From JBFWRI01 sp050248995 (GTDB lineage Bacteria > Pseudomonadota > Alphaproteobacteria > JAIXQD01): a DNA stretch of 64,000 nucleotides. Numbering within the stretch: position 1 is the stretch's first letter; the number at the start of each line of letters is the position of its first letter. The stretch covers positions 62,001 through 126,000 of the forward strand of contig JBFWRI010000001.1 in NCBI GenBank assembly GCA_050248995.1, written 5' to 3'. Below, in pieces: positions 24,948-34,254 of this stretch. A model generated the notes under the pieces. That model was not told the origin of the DNA. It ran no database searches and worked only from the letters and a program-made list of their open reading frames with translations. Position numbers and translations under genes: made by a program.

Positions 24948-24986
24948 TTTAGGCCTGATTTAGGCTAGATTTAGCCCCAATTAGGC
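24948..24986. promoter_or_regulatory. Four phased TTTAGGC-like repeats between pckA and chvI
   Basis: TTTAGGC at 24948, TTTAGGC at 24959, TTTAGCC at 24970 and ATTAGGC at 24980 lie 11, 11 and 10 bases apart, one helical turn each. OmpR-family regulators such as ChvI bind direct repeats with this spacing. The array sits in the divergent promoter of pckA and chvI. Confidence 0.6.
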
Positions 24987-25031
24987 CGTAATAAAGGCGT
25001 ATCGAGTCCGGTATTAATTTTCGAGGGGAAA

Positions 25032-25751
25032 ATGACACAAATAACACCCGCACAGACCATCGCCCTGGTGGACGATGATCGTAACATATTGACGTCGCTA
25101 TCCATGGCGCTGGAAGCGGAAGGGTACAACGTTCGCACGTTTGTCGATGGCGCTGAAGCACTGCAGGGGCTGACCCAGAAGATGGCCGACCTTGCTGTGC
25201 TGGATATCAAGATGCCGCGCATGAACGGCATGGAGCTGCTGGGCAAGCTGCGCGAAACCACCACGATGCCTGTTATCTTCCTGACGTCGAAAGACGAAGA
25301 GATCGACGAACTGATGGGCTTGCGCATGGGGGCTGACGATTATATCCGCAAGCCGTTTTCGCAGAATCTTGTGCTGGAACGCATCCGTACCCTGCTGCGC
25401 CGCCAGAATCTGGCAAAAACGCCGGCCGCTGGCGATGATCCTGCGAACATCATGCATCGCGGTGACCTGGTGCTGGATTCTGCCCGCCATACCTGCAAGT
25501 GGAAAGGCCAGGATGTCGACCTGACCGTGACAGAATTCCTGCTGGTCAAGGCGTTGGCGCATCGTCCAGGTCATGTGAAGAACCGCGACCAGCTGATGGA
25601 TTGCGCCTACGGCGAGTCGATTTATGTCGATGATCGCACGATCGACAGTCACATCAAACGCATCCGCAAGAAGTTCCGCGAGATCGACGATACGTTCGAG
25701 ATGATCGAAACGCTGTATGGCGTCGGCTATCGCTACAAAGAGGCCGCCTGA
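25032..25751 (+). CDS. chvI: OmpR-family response regulator ChvI
   Basis: 239 residues: an N-terminal receiver with the acidic pair VDDDRN, phospho-acceptor D58 ([11 protein letters not shown]) and LTSKD, then a C-terminal winged helix ending [18 protein letters not shown] precedes the ATG. The ChvG-ChvI system of alphaproteobacteria responds to envelope and acid stress. Position next to pckA and the sensor gene supports the name. The repeats upstream suggest autoregulation. Confidence 0.9.
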   Translation: MTQITPAQTIALVDDDRNILTSLSMALEAEGYNVRTFVDGAEALQGLTQKMADLAVLDIKMPRMNGMELLGKLRETTTMPVIFLTSKDEEIDELMGLRMGADDYIRKPFSQNLVLERIRTLLRRQNLAKTPAAGDDPANIMHRGDLVLDSARHTCKWKGQDVDLTVTEFLLVKALAHRPGHVKNRDQLMDCAYGESIYVDDRTIDSHIKRIRKKFREIDDTFEMIETLYGVGYRYKEAA

Positions 25752-25775
25752 GCTTAGGCCAACCGGGGTTTATCT

Positions 25776-27560
25776 GTGCTTGTTATCGAAGTTCCTGAAC
25801 CGATCGAGAAAGTAATCCGGAAGGGGCAGAAACTTCTGCAGCGTGCGCGTGCGCTGGTGCAGCAGGCATCTTTCCATATAAAGGACTGGCGTGAGCTGGC
25901 CGGCGAGGCGGCGGGGCTTTTGCGGCGCACGGCCGAACGGCCTGTGCTGGGCAGTTATGTGCGCGGGCAGCGCATATCACCGCTGACCCTGCGCATCATG
26001 GCCGTCAACGTGTTGGCGCTCGCTATCCTTGTCGCCAGTATCCTGTATCTTGCCAGTTACCAGGATCGCCTGATCGAAGTCGAAGTCGAGGGCCTGAAGA
26101 ACGAAGCGCGCATCTTCGCCAGCGCCGTTGCCGAAGGTGCCACGCTGAAGCATGACGACGACAAGGACGAGCTGGTGGATTCACTGGCGCGGCAGATGGT
26201 GCGCCGCCTTGACGAAGTCACCGACGCGCGCACCCGTCTTTACGATACAAACGCGATGCTGACGGCCGACAGCTGGGTGATTGGCCGTGCGCCCAACAGC
26301 GGCATCGTGCGTGTGCAGCTGAACCGCGTCAACGCCGAAGGGTGGCTGGAACGGCAGGTCGCTGCCCTGGCTGGCTTCTTCTATCCGCAGCACCGCGATA
26401 TGCCGATTTATGTGGAAGATGACCCCGTGCTGCCGGTCGTGCGCGAGGAAGTTATGGCCGCGCTGAACGGTTTTACCGGCGTGCAGGTCTGGAAAAAAGC
26501 CAACGGCGAGATTCTGTTCTCGGTCGCGGTGCCGATCCAAAGCTATAAAAATGTGCTTGGCGCACTGAACCTGACGCGTGACTCGCGTCGCATGACTGAC
26601 GCCATTGCCACCGTGCGCGAGGATATCATCCTGCTGTTCATTGGCTCTCTGATCATCACCATCATCCTGTCGCTGTATCTGGCGCGGGCGATTGCGCGGC
26701 CCATCCGCCTGCTGGCCATGGCAGCCGATGCCGTGCGGTCGGGGGCTCGCCAGTCCAGCGGCACACGCGGCCGTGGCGCCCTGCGCGAAATCCCCGATTT
26801 CACCGACCGGCATGATGAAATCGGGGATCTGTCGTCATCGCTGCGCAGCATGACGGAAACGCTGTGGAAGCGCATGGATGCCATCGAGACTTTCGCCGCC
26901 GATGTCGCGCATGAAATCAAGAATCCGCTGGCCAGCATCCGCAGCGCGATAGAAACACTGGCCCGCGTAAAAGATCCCGTGCAGCAGGGCAAGCTGCTCG
27001 ATATCCTTAACCACGATGTGCAGCGGCTTGACCGTCTGATTACTGATATCTCGGGCGCCTCGCGCCTTGACGCCGAATTGTCGCGTCTGGAATCGCAACG
27101 TGTCGATCTGGCTGAATTGCTGCGCACCATCGTCAACGTCAACAGCGAACAGAATAAAAAGATCAAAGTCCTGCTGTCGACACCAGCTGAGCGGGTTTTC
27201 GTTGCCGGGTTTGAGGTGCGCTTGGCGCAGGTTTTTCAGAACCTGATTGAAAACGCGGTATCGTTCTCGCCGGCAAAGGGCACGGTACAGGTCACGCTGA
27301 TGCGCGCCGGCAACCTGGCTGTGGTGCGCGTCGCTGACAGTGGCCCCGGCATTCCTGAGGGTAAATTGGAAGCCGTATTCGACCGCTTCTATACCGAACG
27401 CCCGGCCAGCGAATCCTATGGCAAACATTCGGGTTTGGGATTGTCGATTGTGAAGCAGATTGTCGATGCGCACAAAGGCCGTGTCTATGCGGCCAACCGC
27501 TACGACCAGAGCCAGAAGGTTCAGGGTGCCGTTTTTACTGTAGAGCTTCCAATAGGTTAG
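25776..27560 (+). CDS. chvG: Sensor histidine kinase ChvG
   Basis: 594 residues from a GTG start 24 bases after chvI. TM1 lies at about 71-94 and TM2 at about 284-304, enclosing a periplasmic sensing domain. A HAMP segment follows, then the H-box with H379 (DVAHEIKNPLASIRSA), N-box (NLIENAVSF), G1 (DSGPGIP) and G2 (GLGLSIVKQI). All catalytic motifs are intact. In typical alphaproteobacteria hprK and PTS genes follow chvG; here they are missing. A hairpin terminator stands 9 bases after the stop. Confidence 0.9.
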   Translation: MLVIEVPEPIEKVIRKGQKLLQRARALVQQASFHIKDWRELAGEAAGLLRRTAERPVLGSYVRGQRISPLTLRIMAVNVLALAILVASILYLASYQDRLIEVEVEGLKNEARIFASAVAEGATLKHDDDKDELVDSLARQMVRRLDEVTDARTRLYDTNAMLTADSWVIGRAPNSGIVRVQLNRVNAEGWLERQVAALAGFFYPQHRDMPIYVEDDPVLPVVREEVMAALNGFTGVQVWKKANGEILFSVAVPIQSYKNVLGALNLTRDSRRMTDAIATVREDIILLFIGSLIITIILSLYLARAIARPIRLLAMAADAVRSGARQSSGTRGRGALREIPDFTDRHDEIGDLSSSLRSMTETLWKRMDAIETFAADVAHEIKNPLASIRSAIETLARVKDPVQQGKLLDILNHDVQRLDRLITDISGASRLDAELSRLESQRVDLAELLRTIVNVNSEQNKKIKVLLSTPAERVFVAGFEVRLAQVFQNLIENAVSFSPAKGTVQVTLMRAGNLAVVRVADSGPGIPEGKLEAVFDRFYTERPASESYGKHSGLGLSIVKQIVDAHKGRVYAANRYDQSQKVQGAVFTVELPIG

Positions 27561-27568
27561 CCGCTTAA

Positions 27569-27589
27569 CCTGTTGCTAACAGGCTTTTT
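27569..27589 (+). terminator. Terminator of chvI-chvG
   Basis: CCTGTT / AACAGG, 6-bp stem with a GCT loop, followed by CTTTTT. Flanking AGCC/GGCT can extend pairing. It overlaps a near-CtrA box, TTAA-N7-CTAA, at 27565-27579. Confidence 0.65.
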
Positions 27590-27606
27590 AGTATACTGTA
27601 CGTCCT

Positions 27607-27927
27607 ATGACAGATTCACTTCGTATCGCCGTTACCGGTCTCGTTGCTGCGTCAAAAAAGGTGCAGGCCGCCGCCAGCAATATTGCCAATGCGCAAAGTG
27701 GAAACTATCAGTCGATCGAAGCGCAGAACAGCGCACAGGTTTCGGGCAACTCGCCATCGGGTGTGCTGACCGATTTCAAACCCGCCGGCCTACCTGAAGT
27801 GAACCTTGAAGCCAACCTTGTCAGCCTGCTGCAGGCCAGCGCCGCATATAAAGCGAACGCCGCTGTCATCGCCAAGGAAGACGAGCGCACCGACTACCTG
27901 CTTAAAGCGCTGGATACAAACACCTAA
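27607..27927 (+). CDS. Solitary flagellar rod/hook-type small protein
   Basis: 106 residues combining the N-terminal rod signature (VAASKKVQAAASNIANAQS) and the C-terminal one (VNLEANLVSLLQASAAYKANAAVI) found in FlgB/FlgC/FlgG proteins, with almost nothing between. This is shorter than FlgC, about 135 residues. No other flagellar gene is in the window. It may be a stand-alone rod-family protein used by another envelope structure, or a reduced relic. It lies between chvG and ahcY, where hprK/PTS genes commonly sit. Confidence 0.75.
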   Translation: MTDSLRIAVTGLVAASKKVQAAASNIANAQSGNYQSIEAQNSAQVSGNSPSGVLTDFKPAGLPEVNLEANLVSLLQASAAYKANAAVIAKEDERTDYLLKALDTNT

Positions 27928-27984
27928 TCATACCTTGCTGCATAGCCGCCCGGCTGCTACATAAGCGGCAGGGAGACTTATACT

Positions 27985-29307
27985 ATGACGCAAGCCGCTA
28001 CAGCCCCCACGGGTAATGACTCAAACGATTATCAGGTAAAAGACATCACGCTGGCCGCATGGGGCCGCAAGGAAATCAGCATCGCTGAATCCGAAATGCC
28101 GGGTCTGATGGCGCTACGCACCAAATATGGCAAGCAACAGCCGCTGAAGGGCGCCCGTATTGCCGGCTGTCTGCACATGACAACTGAAACCGCCGTGCTG
28201 ATTGAAACACTGAAGGCGCTGGGCGCTGACGTGCGCTGGTCAAGCTGCAATATCTTCTCGACGCAGGATCAGGCCGCCGCTGCTATCGCCGCCGCCGGCA
28301 TTCCCGTGTTCGCATGGAAGGGCGAAACCGAAGAAGAATACGAAGCCTGCATTGAAAAGACGATCTTCGGCCCGAACAACTGGACGCCGAACATGATCCT
28401 TGATGACGGCGGCGACCTGACGCAGGTCATGCACAACAAATACCCCGACCTGATGAAGGACGTGAAGGGCATCTCGGAAGAAACGACCACGGGCGTTCAC
28501 CGCCTGTATGAGATGGAGAAGGCCGGCAAGCTGGCCGTGCCCGCCATCAACGTTAATGACAGCGTGACCAAGAGCAAGTTCGACAACCTGTATGGCTGCC
28601 GCGAGTCGCTGGTTGACGGTATCAAGCAAGCCACCGGCGTGATGCTGGCCGGTAAGACAGCTGTTGTCGCCGGCTTCGGTGATGTCGGTAAGGGCAGCGC
28701 CGCCAGCCTGCGCAGCCAGGGTGCGCGCGTTCTGGTCACTGAAATCGACCCGATCTGTGCACTGCAGGCCGCGATGGAAGGCTACCAGGTTGTGACGATG
28801 GAAGATGCGGCCCCCGTTGGCGATATCTTTGTAACGGCCACCGGCAACGTCGATGTCATCACGCTGGATCACATGCGCGCCATGAAGTCGCGCGCCATTG
28901 TCTGCAACATCGGTCACTTCGACAGCGAAATCCAGATCGCCGCACTGCAGAACTATAAGTGGGAAGAAGTGAAGCCGCAGGTTGATGAAGTCATCTTCCC
29001 GGATGGCAAGCGCCTGATCGTGCTGGCCAAGGGCCGTCTGGTCAACCTCGGCTGTGCCAAGGGTCATCCGTCGTTCGTGATGTCATCCAGCTTCACCAAT
29101 CAGGTGCTGGCGCAAATCGAGCTGTGGACCAACCCCGGCAAGTACGAAAAGAAGGTGTACACGCTGCCAAAGCATCTTGATGAAATGGTGGCGCGTCTGC
29201 ACCTCGAGCGTCTGGGCGTGAAGCTGACGACGCTGAGCGATAAGCAGGCCGAATATCTGGGCATCGCCGAAGAAGGCCCGTACAAGCCGGATACATACCG
29301 CTACTAA
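27985..29307 (+). CDS. ahcY: S-adenosylhomocysteine hydrolase
   Basis: Splits S-adenosylhomocysteine to adenosine and homocysteine, removing the methyltransferase product inhibitor. The 440 residues fit the family. [41 protein letters not shown] and the NAD-binding [13 protein letters not shown] are diagnostic; the C-terminus is KPDTYRY. GGGAG stands before the ATG. I looked for an SAH riboswitch in the 57-base leader and saw none. Cytosolic tetramer. Confidence 0.97.
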   Translation: MTQAATAPTGNDSNDYQVKDITLAAWGRKEISIAESEMPGLMALRTKYGKQQPLKGARIAGCLHMTTETAVLIETLKALGADVRWSSCNIFSTQDQAAAAIAAAGIPVFAWKGETEEEYEACIEKTIFGPNNWTPNMILDDGGDLTQVMHNKYPDLMKDVKGISEETTTGVHRLYEMEKAGKLAVPAINVNDSVTKSKFDNLYGCRESLVDGIKQATGVMLAGKTAVVAGFGDVGKGSAASLRSQGARVLVTEIDPICALQAAMEGYQVVTMEDAAPVGDIFVTATGNVDVITLDHMRAMKSRAIVCNIGHFDSEIQIAALQNYKWEEVKPQVDEVIFPDGKRLIVLAKGRLVNLGCAKGHPSFVMSSSFTNQVLAQIELWTNPGKYEKKVYTLPKHLDEMVARLHLERLGVKLTTLSDKQAEYLGIAEEGPYKPDTYRY

Positions 29308-29331
29308 GAACAAAAAACAGAGGGGCAGGGG

Positions 29332-29880
29332 ATGAACCGCAAGCCGCATCAGTATCTGGCCGATCAGCTTGTCGGGCTGAAGTTCACCATCCTCTATGTC
29401 CTGCTGATCCCGGCCACGGGTATGGTGCTGATGTATGTGCCGGTTTATAACATCGCGCCGGAAGTGTATTTCACACCCGCGTCGTTTGTTGCCGGGCTTG
29501 TCTATGTCATCCGGGACTTTGCGCAGAACGAGATCGGTCGCAAACGAATCTTCCTTGCTATGGGTCTTGCCGCCTTCATCAGCTACCATCTGGCTGCCCC
29601 GGCGCTGGCCATCGCCAGCGTCACCGCATTCGCGCTGGGCGAGCTGACCGACTGGGCAGTGTACAGTTTTTCAAAACGCCCTCTCTCGCAGCGGGTTCTC
29701 ATCTCCAGTGCCATAGCTGTGCCCGTCGACACGATCGTCGTGCTGGTTGGCTTCGGGTTTGCCAGGCCCGGCATGCTGCCGCTGAATATGGGCAATTTCA
29801 CCATCATGTTCACCTGCTGCATGGTGTCGGCGCTGCTGATCTCGCTGGTCCTGCGCCGCTTTGAGAAGGGAAAGGCATGA
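29332..29880 (+). CDS. VUT-family (YhhQ-like) putative queuosine-precursor transporter
   Basis: 182 residues with about five to six hydrophobic helices. The family motif VYVIRDFAQNEIGRK and ALGELTDWAVYSFSKRP place it in the VUT/YhhQ family, whose E. coli member imports the queuosine precursor preQ0. AGGGG precedes the ATG. The TGA overlaps the ATG of cutA, and the gene follows ahcY after 24 bases, so the three probably form one transcript. Confidence 0.85.
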   Translation: MNRKPHQYLADQLVGLKFTILYVLLIPATGMVLMYVPVYNIAPEVYFTPASFVAGLVYVIRDFAQNEIGRKRIFLAMGLAAFISYHLAAPALAIASVTAFALGELTDWAVYSFSKRPLSQRVLISSAIAVPVDTIVVLVGFGFARPGMLPLNMGNFTIMFTCCMVSALLISLVLRRFEKGKA

Positions 29881-30200
29881 CAAGGCTTATCAACGTCCAG
29901 ACATCAACCTTCACGCGTGAAGATGCCGAAAAGCTGGCGCGCACTTTGGTCGAACAGCGCCTGACATCATGCGTCAACATTTTCCGCAACGAAGTCTCGA
30001 TCTATGAATGGCAGAACGAGATGTGCGCCAAACAGGAATACATCATGCATATCAAAACGCGTGCCGAGCTGTTTGATAAGCTGGCCGCTGCCATCAAGGC
30101 GCACCACCCGTTCGACGTGCCGGCTATTTTTGGCTGGGATGCACCCTATGCCGAAGCCGAATATGCCGCATGGGTCATCGAACAGACGGCGCAGAAGTAA
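29877..30200 (+). CDS. cutA: CutA1 divalent-ion tolerance protein
   Basis: 107 residues, a small trimeric ferredoxin-like protein. LARTLVEQRLTSCVNIF, SIYEWQNEM and the C-terminal HPFDVPAIFGWDAPYAEAEYAAWV match CutA1. It is linked to copper tolerance in E. coli, but its molecular role is still unclear. ATGA overlap with the transporter gene. Confidence 0.93.
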   Translation: MTRLINVQTSTFTREDAEKLARTLVEQRLTSCVNIFRNEVSIYEWQNEMCAKQEYIMHIKTRAELFDKLAAAIKAHHPFDVPAIFGWDAPYAEAEYAAWVIEQTAQK

Positions 30201-30285
30201 CCGCTGTTTTATGGGCTTTTCGGCCTTATTCTACCGCTTGTTCTGCCCCTTGGCCCCCGGGCCAAACCCCGCTTAAATATAAGGG

Positions 30286-32754
30286 ATGAACAAAACTGCT
30301 GCCTCGCAACCCTGGATTCGCGGTTCCGCTTTCGGCTTTACGCTGAGCGGGTTGGGTGCGCTGGCGCTCGTCGCGCTGCATGTGCCTCATGTCGGAGCGG
30401 TTATCCCGGCTAACGAACTGCCCTACTTCGTGGTGGGCTCCTTTCTTGTCACGACACTGGGTTTTTTCGTTACCCTGCAAAAGTTTTTCTTTCGTCGTGA
30501 AATCCTGCGCGCCACCCGTATCGAAGCAGCGTGGCGTGATAACACGCTGAACACGGCCCCGTTCGGTATCGTCATCTGCCGCCCAAACCTGCCGCCGGTC
30601 ATCAATGCCACAGCGCAAACATGGCTGGGCCTGACGGCTGTCGAGCAATGCGCCCAGCTGGCCGACCGGCTTGTTGCCGGCGATCGCGGGCTATTCGTCA
30701 CGCTGCTTGAAAAGCTGCAAGGCCACCGCGAAACCTTTACGCTGGAAACACGCGTCAGTCTTGGTGAACGGCCGCTGCGCATCACCGCCGGGCTGCTGCC
30801 GGATAACGGTTTTGTGTTATGGCTGCTGGACCGTAACGAGGAGAAAGACCGCGAAACCGCGTGGCAGCGCGAACGCAGCGGTCTTGAAGCCGAAATCGCC
30901 AAGCTTAGCGTGGTTGGTCAGGCCCTGCCGCGTCCGCTGTGGCTGCGCCGCCTCACGGGCCAGATCGTGTGGTGCAACAACGCCTATGCCGCCGCGATGG
31001 AAATGCCGGCCGACGAGATTATCGAGAAGCAGATCGAATTCGCGCCGGCCATGATGGCGCAGGCCTCGCGCGATCTGGCGCGCAAGGCGCTGGATACTGG
31101 CGAGATGCAGGTGGAAGAGCGCCATGTGGTTGTGGAAGGCACGCGCAAGCTGTTCCGCATTTTCGAAACGCCGGTGATTGTCGAAGGTTATATCGTCGGC
31201 CTTGCGCTTGACCAGACACTGCTGGAAGACACCAAGAACGAACTGGCGCGGCACGTCAGCGCGTTCGAGGAAACGCTCGAGCAGCTGGGCGCCCCGATCG
31301 CCATTTTCGACGGCGCACAGAAGCTGCGCTTCTATAATCAATCCTACCAGCGCTTGTGGCAGTTTGAAGAAGCGTTCGTGCGCACGGCGCCCACATACAG
31401 CGAAGTGCTGGACGACTTGCGTCAACGCCGTAAGATCCCCGAAGTCGTTGACTTCCAGCGTTTCCGCCGTGAACAGTTGGCGCGCTTTACCTCGTTAATT
31501 GAAAGCGCGGAAGAGCTGATGCACCTGCCTGACGGCACCACAATCCGCGTGCTGTACATTCCGCACCCGCTGGGTGGCCTGATGCTTGTCACCGAGGACG
31601 TCACCGACAAGCTAGCCCTTGAATCGTCATACAACACGCTCATCGCCGTGCAGCAGGAAACGCTGGATAATCTTGCCGAAGGCGTCATGGTGCTGGGGTC
31701 GGATGGCCGCGTGAAGCTGTTCAATCCATCGCTGGCACGCATTTGGCAGCTGGATGCCGATACACTGGATGTTAACCCGCATTTGGCCGATGTACTGGAT
31801 CAGATGAAGCCCTTGCTCGATTACAGCGGTGATTGGGATGTATACCGTCAGCAGGTTGTGGCCGAGATGCTGGACCGCAATGCCCGCCAGCATCGCATCG
31901 TGCGTGCCGACCGTTCAATCGTCGATGCTTCAAGTGTCCCGCTGCCCGACGGCAACGTGCTGCACAGCTACCTTGATGTGACCGACACCGCACGCGTCGA
32001 AACCGCGCTGCGCACCACCAACCGTGCGCTGGCGGCTGCCGACAAGCTGAAGTCGGAATTCGTCGCCAACGTATCGTACCAGTTGCGCACGCCGCTTTCC
32101 ACCATCATCGGCTTCGCCGAGATCCTGACTAACCAGTACTTCGGTGCGCTGAACGACCGGCAGATGGATTACGCCAAGACTATTCTGGAAGCGTCGCGCA
32201 AGCTGTTGGCGCTTATCAACACCGTGCTGGATCTGGCCACCATCGAAGCGGGCCGCATGCTGCTGAACCGTCGCCCGGTCGAGATAGCGCGCCTGCTGGG
32301 TGATGTGGCCGGCATGATCAAAAGCTGGGCCCAGCGGCAGCAGCTGGACGTGATTGTCGAACCAACCGACAAGCTGATGCCCGCCGAGATCGACGAACGG
32401 CGTATGCAGCAGGTGCTATTCAACTTGCTGACCAACGCGGTGCAGTACACGCCGCCCGGCGGCAGGATCGTGATTGGCGCGCGCCAGCAGGGCGATCAGA
32501 CAATCATCATGGTCACCGATACCGGCATCGGCATGACGGATGCCGAGCGCGAGCGCGCATTTAACAAGTTCGAGCGCGCCAACCCGCAGGCGCGGCAGCC
32601 GGGTGTCGGCCTGGGCCTGTCGCTGGTCAAGTCGCTGGTCGAATTGCACAACGGCCAGGTGGAAATATTCAGCGAAGTCAACAAGGGCACACAGGTTGTG
32701 ATCACGCTGCCAACGCGCGTCAGTGGGCAGCAGGTTGAAGATAATGCGGCATAA
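30286..32754 (+). CDS. divL: DivL-type cell-cycle pseudo-kinase (Tyr in place of H-box His)
   Basis: 822 residues: two N-terminal TM helices (about 10-30 and 44-66), several PAS-like domains, then a DHp/ATPase module. The H-box reads FVANVSYQLRTPLSTIIGFAEIL, so Tyr598 replaces the phospho-acceptor histidine, the hallmark of Caulobacter DivL. N-box (LLTNAVQYTPPGG), G1 (TDTGIGM) and G2 (GVGLGLSLVKSL) are intact. DivL is a polar factor that controls CckA and so CtrA activity. The gene leads an operon with tsaE, amgK and murU, the usual DivL neighbourhood in alphaproteobacteria. The tsaE start overlaps its last 11 bases. Confidence 0.9.
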   Translation: MNKTAASQPWIRGSAFGFTLSGLGALALVALHVPHVGAVIPANELPYFVVGSFLVTTLGFFVTLQKFFFRREILRATRIEAAWRDNTLNTAPFGIVICRPNLPPVINATAQTWLGLTAVEQCAQLADRLVAGDRGLFVTLLEKLQGHRETFTLETRVSLGERPLRITAGLLPDNGFVLWLLDRNEEKDRETAWQRERSGLEAEIAKLSVVGQALPRPLWLRRLTGQIVWCNNAYAAAMEMPADEIIEKQIEFAPAMMAQASRDLARKALDTGEMQVEERHVVVEGTRKLFRIFETPVIVEGYIVGLALDQTLLEDTKNELARHVSAFEETLEQLGAPIAIFDGAQKLRFYNQSYQRLWQFEEAFVRTAPTYSEVLDDLRQRRKIPEVVDFQRFRREQLARFTSLIESAEELMHLPDGTTIRVLYIPHPLGGLMLVTEDVTDKLALESSYNTLIAVQQETLDNLAEGVMVLGSDGRVKLFNPSLARIWQLDADTLDVNPHLADVLDQMKPLLDYSGDWDVYRQQVVAEMLDRNARQHRIVRADRSIVDASSVPLPDGNVLHSYLDVTDTARVETALRTTNRALAAADKLKSEFVANVSYQLRTPLSTIIGFAEILTNQYFGALNDRQMDYAKTILEASRKLLALINTVLDLATIEAGRMLLNRRPVEIARLLGDVAGMIKSWAQRQQLDVIVEPTDKLMPAEIDERRMQQVLFNLLTNAVQYTPPGGRIVIGARQQGDQTIIMVTDTGIGMTDAERERAFNKFERANPQARQPGVGLGLSLVKSLVELHNGQVEIFSEVNKGTQVVITLPTRVSGQQVEDNAA

Positions 32755-33160
32755 TCTTCCCGACCTGCAGGCCACAACGGCGTTGGCGGAAAAGCTGGCG
32801 GCACAGCTGCGGATCGGTGATGTACTGTTGCTGCAAGGGGATCTTGGCGCTGGTAAAACCACGCTGGCCCGCGCACTCATCCAGTCGTTGGCCCCGGATG
32901 TCGAGGAAGTGCCAAGCCCTACATTCACGCTGGTGCAGCAATACGATACGCCACGCGGGCCGCTTTACCATTATGACCTGTACCGGCTGAAACATCCTGA
33001 TGAGATTTTTGAGTTGGGTTTCGAGGATTCCGTGGCAGAAGGAATTGTGCTGGTCGAATGGCCGGAACGCCTTGCGCATTATGCATCGAAGTATGCAAAA
33101 AAAGTGCATTTGACGCTGGGCGAGGGCGGGTTACGCTGGGCCGAGGTTGAGGGATTTTAA
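32744..33160 (+). CDS. tsaE: tRNA t6A biosynthesis ATPase TsaE
   Basis: 138 residues. Walker A GDLGAGKTTLARAL, then PSPTFTLVQQY and YHYDLYRL are the YjeE/TsaE signature. It drives the TsaBDE complex that makes N6-threonylcarbamoyladenosine at position 37 of ANN-decoding tRNAs. The ATG at 32744 gives the normal length; the longer open frame would sit inside divL. Its TAA overlaps the next ATG (TAATG). Confidence 0.95.
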   Translation: MRHNLPDLQATTALAEKLAAQLRIGDVLLLQGDLGAGKTTLARALIQSLAPDVEEVPSPTFTLVQQYDTPRGPLYHYDLYRLKHPDEIFELGFEDSVAEGIVLVEWPERLAHYASKYAKKVHLTLGEGGLRWAEVEGF

Positions 33161-34254
33161 TGGACGAGCGCGAAAGACTTATTGACGATTTTATCATCGC
33201 TAACGGCTGGGGTGATGCCCGGCGCATCGATATGGGCGGCGACGCATCCATCCGTTCGTATATACGCCTTGTTAAGCCCGATGGCACAAAAGCTATCGTC
33301 ATGAATGCGCCGCTGGATGAAGAAGAAATCGTCTGTACGCCCGAGATGTCGGAAGCCGAGCGTATCGCTGCCGGTTACTGCGCCCATCGCCGCACAGCTG
33401 CGTCGCGTGTTGACGCGTTTGTGTGCATCGGTGAATTCCTGCATCAGGCCGGTTTCACAGTGCCGGAAATACATGCTTTCAATGTGACCGATGGTTTGGC
33501 CCTGCTGGGCGACCTTGGCGAAGGCCAGTATTGGAGCCTGCTGCAGCAGGCAAACAAAGACGAAGAAGCGATGTACGAGGCGGCCACAGATGTGCTGGTA
33601 AAGCTGGCCGGCGTTAAAGTACCGCAAGTGCTGGAATACAACGGCGCGTCATGGCCCATGCTGTCCTATGACGCGGTGGCGATGGACTGCGAAGCTGATA
33701 TGTTCATCGACTGGTTCGCCGAACATCATTGCGGTCTGACGGTAGATGATGCCGTGCGCGGCGCCTATCGCGCGGCATGGCACCAGATGTATAAACACCT
33801 TGAAACAGACAGTCCGGTGCTGATTATCCGTGATTATCATTCACCCAATATCATGTGGCTGCCCGAAAAACAGGGGCAGGCGCGCGCCGGCGTAATTGAT
33901 TTCCAGGATGCCGTTACCGGCCACGCGGCATTCGATGTGCAGTTCCTGTTCAACGATGCGCGGCGCGATGTTAATCCGGCGATCGCCAAGAAGATGCTAC
34001 AGCGCTATCTGGCCGCTACGCAGGTCGATGAAACATCGTTCATGAACGCTTATCATGTATTCAAGGCGCTGAACAATGCACGCATTTGCGGCATCTTCTG
34101 CCGCCTGAACTACCGTGACGGAAAGGCCGGTTATATCAAACACTTGCCGCGCGTGCAGAACTTTGTGCTGGATAGCCTGAAGCATCCCGCCTGCGCGCCG
34201 TTGGCCGACTGGTTTAAAACCTACCTGCCGGATGTGCTGAAAGAGGCGGCATAG
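33160..34254 (+). CDS. amgK: AmgK-like anomeric MurNAc/GlcNAc kinase (APH fold)
   Basis: 364 residues with the aminoglycoside-phosphotransferase fold. The catalytic loop is IIRDYHSPNIMWLPE (Asp and Asn) and the metal aspartate is in GVIDFQDAV. Position between tsaE and a MurU-like gene matches the AmgK-MurU pair, which recycles peptidoglycan sugars directly to UDP-MurNAc in pseudomonads and alphaproteobacteria, bypassing MurA. The assignment rests on this context; the APH fold alone could act on other sugars. Confidence 0.82.
   Translation: MDERERLIDDFIIANGWGDARRIDMGGDASIRSYIRLVKPDGTKAIVMNAPLDEEEIVCTPEMSEAERIAAGYCAHRRTAASRVDAFVCIGEFLHQAGFTVPEIHAFNVTDGLALLGDLGEGQYWSLLQQANKDEEAMYEAATDVLVKLAGVKVPQVLEYNGASWPMLSYDAVAMDCEADMFIDWFAEHHCGLTVDDAVRGAYRAAWHQMYKHLETDSPVLIIRDYHSPNIMWLPEKQGQARAGVIDFQDAVTGHAAFDVQFLFNDARRDVNPAIAKKMLQRYLAATQVDETSFMNAYHVFKALNNARICGIFCRLNYRDGKAGYIKHLPRVQNFVLDSLKHPACAPLADWFKTYLPDVLKEAA

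Noticed and set aside
27928..27984. SAH riboswitch upstream of ahcY
   Set aside because: The 57-base leader shows no conserved SAH-aptamer core or pseudoknot pattern.
30249..30264. TTGGCCC/GGGCCAA hairpin before divL as a terminator of cutA
   Set aside because: Stem is fine but there is no T-run on either side.
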